Shown piece after piece: positions 62,370 to 64,000 of a stretch of 64,000 nt of DNA. Numbering within the stretch: the first letter of the stretch is position 1; each line of letters starts with the position of its first letter. Made by a program: the position numbers and the translations under genes. Source of the DNA: Bacillota bacterium (lineage in GTDB: Bacteria > Bacillota_I > Bacilli_A > RF39 > UBA660); NCBI GenBank assembly GCA_015059485.1, contig SVAH01000002.1, positions 62,001-126,000 on the forward strand, read 5' to 3'. The notes under the pieces are model-generated. The model did no database searches. It had not been told where the DNA came from and saw nothing but the letters and a program-made list of their open reading frames with translations.

Positions 62370-63254
62370 TTAATCACCATCTATTTCAATATTTAATATT
62401 TCTAAAATTCTTTCTAAATCCTTTTCAGAATCAAATGGTATCTCTATTTTCTTATTACTTATCTTTACTTTTGTTCCAATTTTATCTCTCATAATATTTT
62501 GAAACATAGAATAATTTCTTGGAAGTTCTTTTTTAGTAATTTTATTTAATTTTGGTAAGTTTTCTTCCGTAATTATTTTTTCTAATTCTCTAACACTCAA
62601 TTTATCAGCTACAATTTTTTCTTGTAATTCATAAATTTTATCAACATCACTAAGTTTTGATAAACATCTAGCATGTCCCATAGATATTTTACCATCTGCT
62701 ATTAAATCTTTAGTCTTATCAGGTAATTTTAATAATCCTAACATATTGGTAACATGACTTCTACTTTTACCAAATTTCTTTGCAAATTCTTCTTGAGTCA
62801 TTTTAGACATGTTTATAATATCTTCATATGCCATAGCTTCATCAATTGGATTAAGATTTTCTCTTTGAATATTTTCTACTAAAGCAATTTCTCTCATTTC
62901 ATTATCATTATAATCTTTGATAATTGCTGGTATAGTTTTTAAACCAGCTAAACGTGATGCTTTTGTTCTTCTCTCACCAGCTATTAAATCATAACCTTTA
63001 ACACTTTTTTTGACAATAATTGGCTGTACTAAGCCATGTTCTTTTATTGAATCTGCTAATTCATTCAATGATTCTTCATTAAAAGTTTTTCTAGGTTGAT
63101 ATGGATTAGACCTAATCTCATCAAGACTAATTTCTATAATATCTGATTCTTTAGCACTTGAAACAACATCTTTTTCAAACTTTTCAAAATTAATTACTTC
63201 ATTTGTAAATAATTGTTCTAATCCTCTGCCTAATGCCTTTCTTTTAGTTTCCAT
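62370..63254 (-). CDS. parB: Chromosome partition protein ParB/Spo0J
   Basis: 294 residues. DEIRSNPYQPRKTFNEESL, the CTP/nuclease-like GERRTKASRLAGL motif, the helix-turn-helix KMTQEEFAKKFGKSRSHVTNMLGLLKL (split) and a dimerisation tail. It binds parS and loads SMC. The ATG overlaps the end of parA by 11 bp. Confidence 0.95.
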   Translation of the reverse strand: METKRKALGRGLEQLFTNEVINFEKFEKDVVSSAKESDIIEISLDEIRSNPYQPRKTFNEESLNELADSIKEHGLVQPIIVKKSVKGYDLIAGERRTKASRLAGLKTIPAIIKDYNDNEMREIALVENIQRENLNPIDEAMAYEDIINMSKMTQEEFAKKFGKSRSHVTNMLGLLKLPDKTKDLIADGKISMGHARCLSKLSDVDKIYELQEKIVADKLSVRELEKIITEENLPKLNKITKKELPRNYSMFQNIMRDKIGTKVKISNKKIEIPFDSEKDLERILEILNIEIDGD

Positions 63255-64000
63255 TTCTATCTATCACTTCCTTTGCTAAATTAGCATAAGCTAAGGCTGC
63301 CTTCTTTTTTGGATCCTTTGGTGGATCGTATTCATCTATTGGTTTTCCATATGATGTAGCTTCTACATATGCTACTAATCTTGGAATAATAGTATCAAAT
63401 ACTTTTGACTTAAAATATTTTCTAACTTCTTCAATAACTGATAATCCCATTATTGTTCTTGAATCAAGCATTGTAAGAAGTACTCCTTCAATTCTTAAAT
63501 CAGGATTTAAATTAGTTTGTACTAAAATTACCGAATTTAATAATTGTGTAATTCCTTCTAATGCGAAATATTCACATTGTACTGGAATAATAATTGAATT
63601 ACTTGCAACAAGTGCATTCATTGTAATAATTCCTAATGAAGGTTGACAATCAATAATTATATAATCATAATCATCTTTTACTTCTTCTAATTTTTCTTTC
63701 AATTGATTATTTTGCTTAAATGTTGGAGCTTCTAACATTTTTTTTGTAAATTCTACATCTACTCCTACTAAATTAATTGTTGATGGTATTATTGATAAAT
63801 TTTTAAATTTTGTCTTTATAATCGCATCTTTTATTTCACATGCACCCGTTAAAACATCATAAATATCATTTGCAAAATCAGATGTTGTAAGACCCAATCC
63901 AGTTGAAGCATTTCCTTGTGGGTCAAAATCAACTAACAATGTTTTTTTATTCTTTTTTCCTAAAGCCGAAGCTAAATTTATACTAGAAGTAGTCTTTCCT
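63244..64000 (-). CDS. parA: ParA/Soj ATPase, 5' end beyond the right edge
   Basis: The frame runs to the window edge. It begins in the P-loop region (GKTTSSINLASALGKK), then LLVDFDPQGNASTGLG, DYDYIIIDCQPSLG, and VQCEYFALEGITQL, standard for ParA/Soj. Only the first few residues, including the start of Walker A, are missing. It works with ParB in chromosome segregation. Confidence 0.95.
   Translation of the reverse strand, partial: GKTTSSINLASALGKKNKKTLLVDFDPQGNASTGLGLTTSDFANDIYDVLTGACEIKDAIIKTKFKNLSIIPSTINLVGVDVEFTKKMLEAPTFKQNNQLKEKLEEVKDDYDYIIIDCQPSLGIITMNALVASNSIIIPVQCEYFALEGITQLLNSVILVQTNLNPDLRIEGVLLTMLDSRTIMGLSVIEEVRKYFKSKVFDTIIPRLVAYVEATSYGKPIDEYDPPKDPKKKAALAYANLAKEVIDRNGN

Overview
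The window is very AT-rich DNA from a low-GC Bacillota genome. TGA is used as a stop and TGG encodes Trp, ribosome-binding sites are AGGAGG/GAGGTG-like, and GTG/TTG starts occur. A [FeFe]-hydrogenase beside a GltD-like oxidoreductase points to an anaerobe. A dockerin-tailed cell-wall hydrolase next to a cohesin-like anchor protein, sortase-type tails and many small secreted proteins suggest a gut Bacilli/Erysipelotrichia-like or clostridial lineage, but the species cannot be named from the sequence. parA-parB-mscS-DUF951 at the right end is an arrangement often found near oriC.

Layout. 0-5.4 kb: hydrogenase operon end, a HExxH protein, a small secreted protein, a probable type I toxin-antitoxin locus (3.4-3.7 kb), a wall-anchored beta-helix-like protein and tRNA-His. 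5.5-14.6 kb: envelope cluster with GtrA, an Alg13/Alg14-like glycosyltransferase pair, a GT4 enzyme, a TagO/WecA-type initiating enzyme, a membrane-anchored cohesin-like protein, a dockerin-tailed glucosaminidase and an LCP ligase with a PASTA-like tail. 14.6-19.7 kb: small DUF1292-type proteins, a large multidomain membrane protein, an XRE regulator and small genes. 19.8-23.7 kb: an ABC exporter with a divergent TetR regulator and two operators.

23.7-35.25 kb is the most unusual part. It is a one-directional array of small gene cassettes abutting the 3' end of secA. Each core boundary holds a 45-bp copy of the last 14 codons plus stop of secA (the SEC-C zinc-finger tail), usually with a hairpin terminator. 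Tandem 11-12 bp direct repeats flank each copy at nearly constant distances: about 70-82 bp on one side and about 92-106 bp (once 132) on the other. There are six truncated tails plus the genuine secA end. The repeat variants at the two ends of a cassette usually match each other. This is the geometry of tyrosine-recombinase attachment sites (core plus arm sites), and I infer serial site-specific insertion of non-autonomous cassettes into the secA 3' end. Cargo: GNAT acetyltransferases, S51 peptidases (one fused to GNAT), an HD hydrolase, a SAM methyltransferase with a TetR regulator, a HExxH protein, a cytoplasmic GH10 enzyme and a cupin. No recombinase is encoded in the window.

35-64 kb is mostly housekeeping (SecA, YebC, LysRS, TypA, YchF, ParAB, MscS, DUF951) mixed with membrane and surface proteins, transporters (YfcC-like, MFS, AbgT), a hybrid histidine kinase and lineage-specific proteins. 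Most genes are on the minus strand in compact operons, and intrinsic terminators often overlap the 3' ends of coding regions.
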